Source: UBA7702 sp040776805
Lineage (GTDB): Bacteria > Bacillota > Dehalobacteriia > UBA7702
Length of the DNA stretch: 64,000 nucleotides
Direction of reading: 5' to 3'
Assembly (NCBI GenBank): GCA_040776805.1
Contig: JAXGZS010000001.1
Span: 620,001 to 684,000 of the forward strand
Shown here: in pieces, positions 31,803 to 40,845 of the stretch
How positions within the stretch are numbered: the stretch's first letter is position 1
How the letters are laid out: each line of letters opens with the position of its first letter
Program-made: the position numbers and the translations under genes
Notes under the pieces: generated by a model
Database searches by the model: none
What the model was told of the DNA's origin: nothing
What the model saw: only the letters and a program-made list of their open reading frames with translations

Positions 31803-34433
31803 ATGAAAGCGATCATATCCCATCCCAATCTCGATTTTGACGCCCTGGCTTCTATGGTCGCGGCGCAGAAGCTTTATCCCGACGCGGTCTTGGTCACCGT
31901 GGGCAAACCGGCGACGAAAGTAAGAGACTTTATCGTGCTCTACGGTAATTTTATCGAAATCAAAAATTACATTGATAAAAAAGATATCGATACGTTGATC
32001 ATGGTCGATACCCGTTCAAAAAAGCGTCTGCTTGAATTTGGCCGGGTTTTGGAAAACGAAAATATAGATGTGATCGTTTACGATCACCACGAAAACAGCG
32101 ATGACGATATTGTCAACGCAAAGATCCACCATGAAGCCTTAGGCGCCAACGTGACCCAACTCATCGAATTGATCCGGGAGCGTAAGCTTGCCGTCACGCC
32201 TCAGGAAGCCACTGTTTTTGCCCTCGGTATTTACGACGACACCGGTTCCCTGCGCTTTTCTTCGACGACCGAAAGGGATCTAACGGCTGCGGCCTGGCTG
32301 CTGTCACAAGGCGCGAATCTCGACGTGATTTCGGAATTCACAGAGCTTTCTCTCACCGCGGAACAAAGCGAACTCTTTACCGAACTGCTCAACCACAGCG
32401 AAATCCGCACGATCCATAAGAAAGACGTTTTGATCGCCACGGCGGAAACGGAGCGGTTCATCAATGACCTTGCTTCCCTTACCATGAAGGTGAAGGAGGT
32501 TTATGCCGTCGATGCCATCTGCGCCGTGGTACGCATGGAAAACCGCATTCACATCGTGGGCAGAAGCGCGACCAAGGAAATCAATATCAAGGAAATCCTC
32601 GCCGATTACGGCGGCAGAGGCCACATCATGGCCGCCTCCGCCATGCTGAAGGATGCTTCCCTTAACCTTCCTGATCTCGCCGAAGCTCTTTTTAAAGCCT
32701 TTGCAGAGCGTATTCCATCGCCCCTCACGGTGAAGGAGCTGATGTCGACGCCGGTGAAAACCATCAGTCCCCATATCACCGTTTACGAAGTGGGGGAATA
32801 CATGCTGCGCTACGGCCATTCCGCTTATCCTGTGGTGGAAAACGACCGCCTGATCGGCATGATCTCCCGGCGTGACGTCGATAAATGCAAATATCACGGC
32901 TTGGGGAACGTTCCCGTCAAAGGCTATATGTCCCATCATGTGATCACCGTGTCCCCGGATACCTTAGCGGAAGACGCCAGGGAACTGCTGATTAAAAAGA
33001 ATATCGGTCACCTGCCGGTGGTGGAAAACGCTACCTTAATCGGTATCGTAACCCGTACAGATTTACTGCGGACGTTTTACGGTCAACAGATCGTCGGCGG
33101 TCATCAACTGACTTATACGAAAAATTCCACAGGGGAAGAGCGCGTCAATTTATTTCATGCCTTGAAAAAAGCGCTGCCCGGGGAAATGTTTCAGATTTTG
33201 GGCAAGATCTCCGCTTTGGCGGACCGGGAAGGCATCCGGGTTTTTCTCGTGGGCGGCCTTGTCCGCGATTTGCTGCTGGGGGAAAACAGCGTGGATTTCG
33301 ATATCGTGGTAGAAGGTGACGGCATTGCCTTTGCCGAAGATATCGCTGTGATGCTCTCGGGGACGATTTCCGCCTATCCCAAGTTCGGCACCGCCACGGT
33401 GCTCTTGAACGGTGTGATCAAAATTGATGTGGCCGGTGCGCGCACGGAGTTTTACGAATACCCCGCCGCCGCTCCCAAAGTGGAGCAGGGTTCTTTGAAG
33501 CAGGATTTGTTCCGCCGGGATTTCACCGTCAATGCCATGGCTCTATCGCTGAATTTTGAAACCTTCGGTCAACTGATCGATTACTATAACGGCAGAGAAG
33601 ATCTGCAAAACAAAAAAATCAGGGTGCTGCATAACCTCAGTTTTGTGGAGGACCCTACCCGTATTTTCCGGGCCCTTCGTTTTGAAGCCCGCTACGGTTT
33701 TACCATGACCGAGGAAACCCAAGGTTTTGCCCTGAAAGCCATCGAAGACGGCGTTTTGGCAAACCTCTCCCGCCGGCGTATCTGGCATGAGACCGACCTT
33801 GCCCTACAGGAGGACTGCGCCTTTCAGATTTTGGCAAAGATGGAGCAATTTTGTATTTGGCCGTATCTGTTCCCCGGTTATGCTTTCGACGCTTCCCTGA
33901 AAGACAGCTTCGAAAAAATTGTCGGCGGCAATCCCCTGTTCCAAAAGGTCTTGCGCAAGCCCAACCTGCCTTTGCTCCGGTTTTTACTGCTTGTTTTTCC
34001 CCAGAAACGGGAAGATCTCAACACCTTTTTTGAAGAAGCGCAGCTTCCCCGGGCCTACCGGGACGCGGTGTGGAGCTTGCAAGACCAGGCCGCCGGGATG
34101 ACCGAAGAAGACGAGGATTTTTCCGAGCTTACCTGGTATACGTTGATGGCGGAAACCGCAGCCGAGGTGTTGATTGCCTTGTACGCGAAAGTTTCGCCCC
34201 TTTGGCAGAGGCGGCTGCTGGAAGCGTTTTCCTTTTTCCGCGAACATCGGATTTTCTGTACGAAACAGGATATTCGCGCACTTGAAGGTTATGAACGGGG
34301 AACCATTGAAAACATCCTGACGGATCTTTTGGCGGAAAAGAAAAAAGGAAACGTGCCTACGAAAGAACAAGAGCTGGCGTATATTCGTGAAAATTTGAAA
34401 AACGGGAAATATAAAGGAGAAATTGATGTTTGA
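31803..34433 (+). CDS. tRNA nucleotidyltransferase fused to DHH phosphoesterase and CBS domains
   Basis: An 876-residue three-part protein. Residues ~1-310: DHH/DHHA1 phosphoesterase (SHPNLDFDALAS, VYDHHEN, then YGGRGHIMAAS). ~315-430: two CBS domains (KELMSTPVKTISPHITVYEVG, VKGYMSHHVITVSPDTLAEDA). ~460-876: poly(A)-polymerase/CCA-adding head (VFLVGGLVRDLLLGENSVDFDIVVEGD, RIFRALRFEARYGF) and helical tail. The head adds CCA or single A/C residues to tRNA 3' ends. Such DHH-CBS-PAP fusions occur in several anaerobic and thermophilic bacteria; CBS domains suggest control by adenine nucleotides. It overlaps the next gene by 8 bases. Confidence 0.88.
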   Translation: MKAIISHPNLDFDALASMVAAQKLYPDAVLVTVGKPATKVRDFIVLYGNFIEIKNYIDKKDIDTLIMVDTRSKKRLLEFGRVLENENIDVIVYDHHENSDDDIVNAKIHHEALGANVTQLIELIRERKLAVTPQEATVFALGIYDDTGSLRFSSTTERDLTAAAWLLSQGANLDVISEFTELSLTAEQSELFTELLNHSEIRTIHKKDVLIATAETERFINDLASLTMKVKEVYAVDAICAVVRMENRIHIVGRSATKEINIKEILADYGGRGHIMAASAMLKDASLNLPDLAEALFKAFAERIPSPLTVKELMSTPVKTISPHITVYEVGEYMLRYGHSAYPVVENDRLIGMISRRDVDKCKYHGLGNVPVKGYMSHHVITVSPDTLAEDARELLIKKNIGHLPVVENATLIGIVTRTDLLRTFYGQQIVGGHQLTYTKNSTGEERVNLFHALKKALPGEMFQILGKISALADREGIRVFLVGGLVRDLLLGENSVDFDIVVEGDGIAFAEDIAVMLSGTISAYPKFGTATVLLNGVIKIDVAGARTEFYEYPAAAPKVEQGSLKQDLFRRDFTVNAMALSLNFETFGQLIDYYNGREDLQNKKIRVLHNLSFVEDPTRIFRALRFEARYGFTMTEETQGFALKAIEDGVLANLSRRRIWHETDLALQEDCAFQILAKMEQFCIWPYLFPGYAFDASLKDSFEKIVGGNPLFQKVLRKPNLPLLRFLLLVFPQKREDLNTFFEEAQLPRAYRDAVWSLQDQAAGMTEEDEDFSELTWYTLMAETAAEVLIALYAKVSPLWQRRLLEAFSFFREHRIFCTKQDIRALEGYERGTIENILTDLLAEKKKGNVPTKEQELAYIRENLKNGKYKGEIDV

Positions 34434-35106
34434 TTTTAGCATGGGTTGGGTCTTCCAGAAGCTGGCCTTGATCCCCGCCATTTTGGTCGCCCTGACCTTA
34501 CATGAGTTGTGCCACGGTTTTGTGGCTTACCGCCTCGGTGATCACACCGCCAAAAGCCAGGGACGATTGAGCCTAAACCCCTTAAAACACCTGGATCCTA
34601 TGGGTACTCTCTGTTTGATCTTCGTCGGTTTCGGCTGGGCGAAACCGGTACCGGTGAATCCCTATGCCCTGACCAAAAAACCCAAAACCGGCATGGCCTG
34701 GGTGGCCGCGGCGGGGCCTGCCTCCAACCTCTTTTTGGCGTTCCTCGGCGGGATTTTTCTCCTGCTCTACGTACATGTTGTGGGTTACGCTTGGCTAAGC
34801 GGCAGTGAATACAACGCGACCTATTATTTCGGTCTCTTCTTTTTCTATTTTATCCAAATCAATGTTGTCCTGATGATTTTCAACCTAATCCCGCTGCCGC
34901 CTTTGGACGGTTCCCGGATCGTTTCGGCGTTTCTCAGTCCCGCGCTGCGTTACCGCTATAATTTGATCGAACAATACGGCATTTTCATTCTATTGTTACT
35001 TTGTATCTTTCCCTTGAACAAGCCACTCATCAGCTATATTTTAACGACGCCGGTGAGTTTTTTGACCAACCTGATCTGCTCGCTGGCAGGCATCACGATT
35101 TACTAA
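34426..35106 (+). CDS. Site-2 protease family (M50) membrane metalloprotease
   Basis: A 226-residue membrane protein of the short M50 group. The zinc site is HELCHG near residue 28; the second ligand region is the NLIPLPPLDGSRI near 155. Four to five hydrophobic segments. No PDZ or CBS domain, so it is the compact YwhC/rhomboid-neighbour type often next to trpS-scpAB in Firmicutes. Natural substrate unknown. AAAGGAGA precedes the ATG at 34426. Confidence 0.88.
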   Translation: MFDFSMGWVFQKLALIPAILVALTLHELCHGFVAYRLGDHTAKSQGRLSLNPLKHLDPMGTLCLIFVGFGWAKPVPVNPYALTKKPKTGMAWVAAAGPASNLFLAFLGGIFLLLYVHVVGYAWLSGSEYNATYYFGLFFFYFIQINVVLMIFNLIPLPPLDGSRIVSAFLSPALRYRYNLIEQYGIFILLLLCIFPLNKPLISYILTTPVSFLTNLICSLAGITIY

Positions 35107-35121
35107 TCGAAGGAGAATACC

Positions 35122-36108
35122 ATGACAAAAGAAGTGATTTTAAGCGGTATGCGGCCCACTGGAAAGCTGCACCTCGGGCATTTGAGCGTCTTGGAAAACT
35201 GGGCCGCGCTGCAAGAGGGAAACGAAAATTATTATATGATCGCCGATTGGCATACCTTGACCACCGGTTTTTCCGATACGTTGCAAATCAGGGAAAATAT
35301 CAGGGAAATGGCCTTAGACTTTCTGGCGGCGGGGATCGATCCCGACCACAGCGCGATTTTTGTGCAGAGCCACGTCAAAGAACATGCCGAGCTTGATTTG
35401 CTGCTTTCGATGATTACCCCCATAAGCTGGCTGGAACGGGTGCCAACCTTCAAGGATCAGATCGTTCAATTCGGCAAAGAAGGGAAGGATATCTCCACCC
35501 ACGGCTTTTTGGGGTATCCCTTGCTGATGTCCGCGGATATCATGGTCTATCGCGGTACCGGGGTGCCCGTGGGCGAAGATCAGCTGCCCCACCTGGAATT
35601 TACCCGTGAACTGGTGCGGCGGTTCAATTACCTCTATGAAACGGAAGTTTTTCCCGAACCGAAAGCGCTTATGGCAAAAATCAAGCTGCTGCCGGGAACC
35701 GATAACCGCAAGATGAGCAAAAGCTACGGCAACGATATCCCCTTAGACGCCGATCCGAAACTCATCGGCCAGCGGGTTAGCCAGATGGTGACGGATCCCG
35801 CCCGGATCAAAAAGGACGATCTCGGTCATCCTGATGTTTGTACCGTCTACACCTACCATACGTTTTACAATAAGGCGGAAGCCGCCGATATCGAGGAACG
35901 CTGCAAAGCGGGGACCATTGGCTGTGTGGCCTGTAAAAAGCGGCTGGCAAACGTTCTCGAGGCCTTTATGTCGCCGATGCGGGAGCGACGAAACGCTTTG
36001 GCGGCGGATCCGGCCCGGCTTCAGGATATTCTGGCCGACGGTGAAGAACGCGCCCGTCAAACAGCGTCTAAAACATTGACCATGGTCAGGGAGGCTATGC
36101 GTATCTGA
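35122..36108 (+). CDS. trpS: Tryptophan--tRNA ligase
   Basis: A 328-residue class Ic synthetase. The HIGH-type motif is HLGH at 17-20 after MRPTGK; KMSKSYGND is near residue 197. It charges tRNA-Trp. Length is normal (~330). The 16-base gap behind the M50 gene and the one-base overlap with scpA indicate one operon. Four Cys (CKAGTIGCVACKK region) are clustered in the anticodon domain. No T-box leader is visible in front of it. Confidence 0.96.
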   Translation: MTKEVILSGMRPTGKLHLGHLSVLENWAALQEGNENYYMIADWHTLTTGFSDTLQIRENIREMALDFLAAGIDPDHSAIFVQSHVKEHAELDLLLSMITPISWLERVPTFKDQIVQFGKEGKDISTHGFLGYPLLMSADIMVYRGTGVPVGEDQLPHLEFTRELVRRFNYLYETEVFPEPKALMAKIKLLPGTDNRKMSKSYGNDIPLDADPKLIGQRVSQMVTDPARIKKDDLGHPDVCTVYTYHTFYNKAEAADIEERCKAGTIGCVACKKRLANVLEAFMSPMRERRNALAADPARLQDILADGEERARQTASKTLTMVREAMRI

Positions 36109-36869
36109 TGTCCATCTCGATCCGCTTGGATAATTTTGAAGGCCCTTTTGATCTGCTGTGCCATCTTCTTGATGAAAACCAGGTGGATATTTACGATATT
36201 CCCATCGCCGAAATTACCAGACAATATCTCTCCTACCTCAACGCCATGAGCAGTCTTGATCTTGAGGTTGCCAGCGAATTTCTCGTTCTGGCGGCGACGC
36301 TCATCGCCATCAAGACCAAAATGCTGCTGCCCGCGGCCCATAAGGACGACGGCGCTTCGTTTCCCGAAGGGTATTATGAGGAGGAGGATGACCCCAGAAA
36401 CGATTTGGTGCGGCAGATTCTGGAATATAAGAAATATCGGGAATTGGCGGATTCCTTTTCCGCCCTGGCGGAGAAGCGCAACCGGCAGATCGTGCGTCCC
36501 GATGAAACGGAGATGTATATTTCTCTCTTTCATGAGCACGATATCTTTCACGGCTTTTCTTTGGATAATCTAAACGCGGCCATGGAAACGATCCTGGAGC
36601 GCCTGGGGGAAAAGGAACTTTTTCACCGGGTAAAGCGGGAAAATATCACCGTAGATCAGCAGATTCACCTTATCGAGCTGCGTTTGAGAGAATTTCCCGC
36701 GGGGATTCGCTTCGCCGAGCTTTGCGACGCCTGCGACGGTAAAATCCGCGTGATCGTGCTCTTTTTGGCGTTGCTGGAAATGATTCGCCGCCGCAGCATC
36801 GTTATTTTACAAAAAGTCAATTACGGGGAGATCATGATCTTTCCCGCAGAAAGTGTGAGCAGGATTTAA
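36108..36869 (+). CDS. scpA: Segregation and condensation protein A
   Basis: A 253-residue kleisin. N-terminal signature: IRLDNFEGPFDLLCHLLDEN; C-terminal winged helix (RFAELCDACDGKIRVIVLFLALLEMIRR). It bridges the SMC heads and binds ScpB dimers for chromosome compaction. The ATG overlaps the trpS stop by one base; a one-base overlap also links it to scpB. Confidence 0.95.
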   Translation: MSISIRLDNFEGPFDLLCHLLDENQVDIYDIPIAEITRQYLSYLNAMSSLDLEVASEFLVLAATLIAIKTKMLLPAAHKDDGASFPEGYYEEEDDPRNDLVRQILEYKKYRELADSFSALAEKRNRQIVRPDETEMYISLFHEHDIFHGFSLDNLNAAMETILERLGEKELFHRVKRENITVDQQIHLIELRLREFPAGIRFAELCDACDGKIRVIVLFLALLEMIRRRSIVILQKVNYGEIMIFPAESVSRI

Positions 36870-37411
36870 TGGAACCTCTTTTCAGTACAGAAATCAGACA
36901 AGCCATCGAAGCGCTGCTGTTTTCCTCACCGGAACCGCTGAAACGGAAGGAAATCGCCGCCTGCGCCCAATGCAGCGAAGAGACGGCGAAAGAAATATTG
37001 GATGAGCTCATCGATTTTTATCAGGACCGTGGCTTTCATTTGCAGGAAGTCGCCGGCGGTTATCAATTCGTTACCGAGGAAGCGGTCTACCCCTATTTGG
37101 AAAAACTATATCAACCGAAGGTGCACCGCCTGAGCAAAGCCGCCTTGGAGACGTTGGCGATCATCGCTTACTGTCAGCCGGTCACCCGCGGTGAAATCGA
37201 AAATATTCGCGGCGTCAATGCCGATTCCCTGGTGGCAAGTCTCTACGAAAAAGGCTTGCTGAAAGAAATGGGCAGAAAGGATACGCCGGGCAAACCCGTT
37301 TTGTATGGCACTTCTGAAAAGTTCTTGGCGCTTTTGGGGATCAACTCCCTTGAGGAGCTTCCCGCAGTGAACAGAAAGGATGCCGCTGAAAAAGAAGAGG
37401 GTATGATATGA
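36869..37411 (+). CDS. scpB: Segregation and condensation protein B
   Basis: A 180-residue protein with two winged-helix domains: IRQAIEALLFSSPEPLKRKEI at the start and the family core LSKAALETLAIIAYCQPVTRGEI with VNADSL near 90-130. It partners ScpA in the SMC complex. It overlaps the next gene by 4 bases. Confidence 0.95.
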   Translation: MEPLFSTEIRQAIEALLFSSPEPLKRKEIAACAQCSEETAKEILDELIDFYQDRGFHLQEVAGGYQFVTEEAVYPYLEKLYQPKVHRLSKAALETLAIIAYCQPVTRGEIENIRGVNADSLVASLYEKGLLKEMGRKDTPGKPVLYGTSEKFLALLGINSLEELPAVNRKDAAEKEEGMI

Positions 37412-38022
37412 CGCTCCTGATCGTCCTCCTGATCGTTCTCCTGTTTCTGCTGCTTTTGCTGTTTTATCCCCTTCGGATCACGTTACATATTTCCTACCTG
37501 GACGGGAAGGATACCGAAAGAGTCATTCTGCACCCGGTGCTGAACATCAAGAAGATCGGTATCACGGTGTACGACAGCGAGCACCCCAAAACGAAAAAGG
37601 AGAAAAAGGGCGCAAAAGCCAAAACAAAAAAGAAGGAAGAAGCCAAAGTAAAGGCGAAAAAGCAATGGAAACCCTTAAACGAGCTGATTCCCAAAATCCT
37701 CGGGCTGATGAAACGTTTCAAAAAAGGTCTCAAACGCTTTAGAGTGCGCCTGCGCGTTGTTTACGGTTTTCCTGATCCCGCTGTTACCGGCGAGGTCAGC
37801 GGAGCGATCTATGCTGCTTTGCCCCTGATTTTCGGCGATCTGCGCCATTGCCGCTGGCGCATCGGTCTTTATCCCGCCTGGTGTACACAATCCATGATGG
37901 CGGCGGTGGATGGCGATATCCGCGTCTGTGTTTTTGACCTGATTTTAGCTTTTGGCAGTATGCTGCCGAGCGTATTAAAAATACTACCCAAAAAGAAGAA
38001 AAAAACGGAGGAAGAAAAATGA
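37408..38022 (+). CDS. DUF2953-like membrane-anchored protein
   Basis: A 204-residue protein with one N-terminal membrane helix (about 3-22), a Lys-rich stretch (~60-90) and a C-terminal part resembling DUF2953 (RVRLRVVYGFPDPAVTGEVSG). In spore formers this gene regularly sits between scpB and ytfJ; its function is not established. It overlaps its neighbours by 4 bases on both sides, so it is translated as part of the operon. Confidence 0.75.
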   Translation: MTLLIVLLIVLLFLLLLLFYPLRITLHISYLDGKDTERVILHPVLNIKKIGITVYDSEHPKTKKEKKGAKAKTKKKEEAKVKAKKQWKPLNELIPKILGLMKRFKKGLKRFRVRLRVVYGFPDPAVTGEVSGAIYAALPLIFGDLRHCRWRIGLYPAWCTQSMMAAVDGDIRVCVFDLILAFGSMLPSVLKILPKKKKKTEEEK

Positions 38023-38468
38023 GCGAACATCCGATTGAAGCATTGATGACCAGTGTATTGGAAAATCTAAAAAAAGTGGTGGACGCCAATACCGTGATCG
38101 GCGATCCCATGAATTTGCCCAACGGCACGTCTATCATCCCCGTAACAAAACTGGCCTGCGGTTTCGGTTGCGGCGGCGGTGAATACGGCAAGCCGGAAGC
38201 AAACGCGAAGATGCCCTTTGGCGGTGGTACCGGCGGCGGCATCAGCGTGCAACCCTTAGGCTTTATTGCCGTCACCGCCGACGATGTGAAATTCATCCAT
38301 ATCGACGACGCCAGCATTGGCGGCAACATCGATTCCGTGGTGGAAAGCATTGTGAAACTCGTGAAAAACCTGGGCAAAAAGAAGGGGAGAGAAGAAGCTG
38401 CTGCGGAAGAAGGAATCGAAGAAGAAATTATTGTAGAATTCAGTGAGACGGAAGAATCACCGAAATAA
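38019..38468 (+). CDS. ytfJ: Sporulation protein YtfJ/GerW
   Basis: A 149-residue GerW-family protein. Signature: HPIEALMTSVLENLKKVVDANTVIG, then the glycine-rich CGFGCGGGEYG and PFGGGTGGGISVQPLGFI. In Bacillus it is a forespore protein needed for a germinant response; its presence argues that this organism makes endospores. The C-terminus is acidic. A strong terminator follows directly. Confidence 0.92.
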   Translation: MSEHPIEALMTSVLENLKKVVDANTVIGDPMNLPNGTSIIPVTKLACGFGCGGGEYGKPEANAKMPFGGGTGGGISVQPLGFIAVTADDVKFIHIDDASIGGNIDSVVESIVKLVKNLGKKKGREEAAAEEGIEEEIIVEFSETEESPK

Positions 38469-38486
38469 GGGATCATAAAGAGTAGC

Positions 38487-38515
38487 ATCGCCCGGCCTAG
38501 GCCGGGCGATTTTTA
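38487..38515 (+). terminator. Intrinsic terminator after ytfJ
   Basis: An 11-bp perfect GC-rich palindrome (ATCGCCCGGCC/GGCCGGGCGAT) is followed by TTTTT. Confidence 0.9.
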
Positions 38516-38660
38516 TATGGGAGTTTTGGGACGAGATTCACAAAACGGGACAAAGCCGCATATCTTTTAAATTAAAGAAGATTCACCCTTTATGGTAACG
38601 GTGCCCCCCGGTTTGACCACCATTACGGTGGCCGGCACCATCTAATCGATATGACGGAAT
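38516..38660 (+). other. Short intergenic stretch with nested inverted repeats and a 17-codon reading frame
   Basis: A 17-codon ATG frame (38592-38645, MVTVPPGLTTITVAGTI) has no ribosome binding site and looks like the tail of a longer repeat-type protein. The same bases form nested stems GGTGCC/GGCACC and CCACC/GGTGG. No function assigned. Confidence 0.2.
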
Positions 38661-38661
38661 G

Positions 38662-38692
38662 AAAAAAGCACTTGCCGCACAAGTGCTTTTTT
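38662..38692 (-). terminator. Terminator of the MttB-family gene
   Basis: AAAAAAGCACTTG and CAAGTGCTTTTTT form a 13-bp stem around CCGCA, just past the stop of the minus-strand methyltransferase gene. It is symmetrical and could also stop plus-strand transcripts. Confidence 0.85.
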
Positions 38693-38699
38693 GTTGGTT

Positions 38700-40109
38700 T
38701 TAAAATTTACACATCGAAGGTAAATGAGGTTGCAGTAATTTGATTTGTCTTTCGTCGCGTTTGGGCTGTTCGTAAGCGGCGATCCTTGCTTTTATGTCTC
38801 TATCCACGGTATCGAGGAGTTCCGTTTTGTTTTCCGTGTTGGCCATGGCGATGCCCTGTTTGTTGAAAACATTGGTTAAATAATAATCCCGTCGGTACGT
38901 TTCCATAAAACCCACGCCTAAAAAACTGCCGGCGGTCAAGCCTGCGGCAAGATGTTCGGGTAAGTAGGGGTCGATCGTCATATCCAAAGCCCGGAGCGCG
39001 CGATTGGTGTAACGCATGGTTTCTTCATCAAGAAGCGCTTTGCGAAAGCTGCCGCAGGCAAAGCCGGAGAGAATGCCGGGGTAGCACCATACTTCGCTAA
39101 CTTCTGTCAATTGGAAGGGGAGCATCATGGTGAGCAGGGCCTCGACACCGGCCTGATAATCAACGGAGGTGCCGTCGCCGTAGCTGCCGCAAATCACGCA
39201 GGGGATTTCCAGATACTTGGCAAGTTCGTAAAAAAGTACCTGTGTGATCATACATTCCGGTGTTCCGTATGTCGGTTGTAATGTTTTGATATCGCTCATG
39301 GAAGAAAATTCACATATGGAGACGCTGTGTCCCGGTGATTTTAATTGAACATAGGCCAATCCCGCCAAAGAAAGGGCGAAATCATGGATGACGAGTCCCA
39401 TGATGCTTTCCGGGCCCGTCATAAAGGATAAGCTGCAAGGGAAAATGGAGATGGCCTGTCCTTCATCGATGGCGGCGTCGAGGTTGGCGAGGCCTTCCTG
39501 GTCGTATGCCATTGGCGGGTTGGGACAGATTCCCTGGGTCATTACGGGTTCATCCCAGATGTCATGAAATTCACGTACCAGGCGAAACGCTTTTCGCGCG
39601 CTTTGATAGACATTGCCGTCTTTTGCGTTGCTGCCGGTGGCGCGCAACCCGATACTGAGGTACTTTTCGGAGTATTTTAACGCCATTGCCATTTGGGCGA
39701 CGAATTGATCCGGCGCGTCGTTGCCCACAGGGTCGGCGCAGCCGGGGTTCGCGCATTCATAGAGCTCGGAGGTTTCGTTGATTTGATAGAGTTTTATGGC
39801 GTCTTCCAGATTGCAGCGGCGAATTTTTCCCGTTTCATCATCGAGCAAAAAGGGAGCGTTGCTAAAAGGCGTCGCGGCAACCACCCGTTTTTTGGAGGAT
39901 GGGGTGTAATCTTGTTTCGGCGTGGACGCAAGGATTCGCTCTATGAGCGGACGGGGAAAAAGAACCAGGTCTTCCTTGATCACAGCACCCTGTTGTTGGC
40001 ATAATTCTCGGGCTTCCCGGCTTTCAAAACGGATACCGACCTTCTCCAAAACAGTCAGAACCTGCTCATAGATATTCTCGATTTTTGTTTTATCTGCGAA
40101 TTTGTTCAT
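38700..40109 (-). CDS. MttB superfamily (trimethylamine methyltransferase-like) corrinoid methyltransferase
   Basis: A 469-residue barrel protein of the MttB family. Recognisable stretches: VLEKVGIRFESREARELC, FLLDDETGKIRRC and LGVGFMETYRRDYYLTN. The frame is continuous, with no in-frame amber codon, so it is a non-pyrrolysine member such as those that demethylate glycine betaine and other quaternary amines. The actual methyl donor is unknown, and no corrinoid protein gene is next to it. A TetR regulator gene lies 57 bases upstream on the same strand. The folate C1 operon in this window could receive the methyl group. Confidence 0.82.
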   Translation of the reverse strand: MNKFADKTKIENIYEQVLTVLEKVGIRFESREARELCQQQGAVIKEDLVLFPRPLIERILASTPKQDYTPSSKKRVVAATPFSNAPFLLDDETGKIRRCNLEDAIKLYQINETSELYECANPGCADPVGNDAPDQFVAQMAMALKYSEKYLSIGLRATGSNAKDGNVYQSARKAFRLVREFHDIWDEPVMTQGICPNPPMAYDQEGLANLDAAIDEGQAISIFPCSLSFMTGPESIMGLVIHDFALSLAGLAYVQLKSPGHSVSICEFSSMSDIKTLQPTYGTPECMITQVLFYELAKYLEIPCVICGSYGDGTSVDYQAGVEALLTMMLPFQLTEVSEVWCYPGILSGFACGSFRKALLDEETMRYTNRALRALDMTIDPYLPEHLAAGLTAGSFLGVGFMETYRRDYYLTNVFNKQGIAMANTENKTELLDTVDRDIKARIAAYEQPKRDERQIKLLQPHLPSMCKF

Positions 40110-40166
40110 CGTTTTAACCTCTCTGGTTTTTATTTCATTTGTGATACGAAAGAAGCGTGATGTTTT

Positions 40167-40760
40167 TCAGCTTGGCTGATTTTTTAGCGCGTCCCAGTAA
40201 AAGGCCCAAAGCAGCTTGACTTTTTCTTGGTATCTGGCTTCTTGAGAATAGTATATCTCATTGAATAAGGCGTCGATGATACCAAAAAAGGCCACCACTC
40301 CGATTTCGGGATCTTGGGATTTCAATTCACCCGTTCGGATGCCCCCTTCGATCACCGGCCGCAGTGTTTCATCCACGAATTTATGTTGGTAGCCGACGAG
40401 ATCCTCGTGAATCTTTTCACGGAGAAAGGCGGGAGGAAACAGGGTGCATCTTTTCCAAAAGAGCTCTTCCGCATTGTTTTTATAATTACGTGCGGAAAAA
40501 AAATGATAAAGCTCGTAAAGCTGCCTTTTTGCGGAATCGACAGAGTTCACTTTTTTGTGGAGGAGATTGAGCTTCGTGAATCTCCGCTCTTTCACATCAT
40601 CAAACAATTCAACGAACAGCTGTTCCTTGCTTTCGAAATGAAAATAGAGGGACGCTGCTTTCATGTTGACCGATTTCGCGATATCCGCCAACCGGGCGCC
40701 TTCGTAGCCGTTTTGGGCAAAAAGAGCCAAAGCGGCGTTTTTAATGTTTTCTTTTGCCAT
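40167..40760 (-). CDS. TetR/AcrR family transcriptional regulator
   Basis: A 197-residue regulator. N-terminal helix-turn-helix: NAALALFAQNGYEGARLADIAKSVNMKAASLYFHFESKEQLF (read as family signature). The C-terminal ligand domain is not assignable. It probably controls itself and the downstream MttB-family gene: a palindrome covers its start site, and the next gene is only 57 bases away on the same strand. The ligand may be a methylated amine, by context only. Confidence 0.9.
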   Translation of the reverse strand: MAKENIKNAALALFAQNGYEGARLADIAKSVNMKAASLYFHFESKEQLFVELFDDVKERRFTKLNLLHKKVNSVDSAKRQLYELYHFFSARNYKNNAEELFWKRCTLFPPAFLREKIHEDLVGYQHKFVDETLRPVIEGGIRTGELKSQDPEIGVVAFFGIIDALFNEIYYSQEARYQEKVKLLWAFYWDALKNQPS

Positions 40761-40769
40761 AAGCCACCT

Positions 40770-40817
40770 ACCTAATATTAGTTAGGTTCATTATAGCAAA
40801 AAAATATTTTTTGTCAA
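40770..40817 (-). promoter_or_regulatory. tetR promoter with palindromic operator
   Basis: On the minus strand TTGACA (plus 40812-40817) and TATAAT (40790-40795) are 16 bases apart. The palindrome ACCTAA-N6-TTAGGT (40770-40787) covers the transcription start, as expected for autorepression by the TetR protein. Confidence 0.75.
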
Positions 40818-40845
40818 GAGGGATGAGGGAAATAGGGGTAAGTCA

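Noticed and set aside
35106..35122. T-box leader for trpS
   Set aside because: Only 16 bases separate trpS from the preceding gene; no room for a T-box.
38700..40109. Pyrrolysine-containing MttB
   Set aside because: The frame has no in-frame amber codon, so it is a non-pyrrolysine relative.
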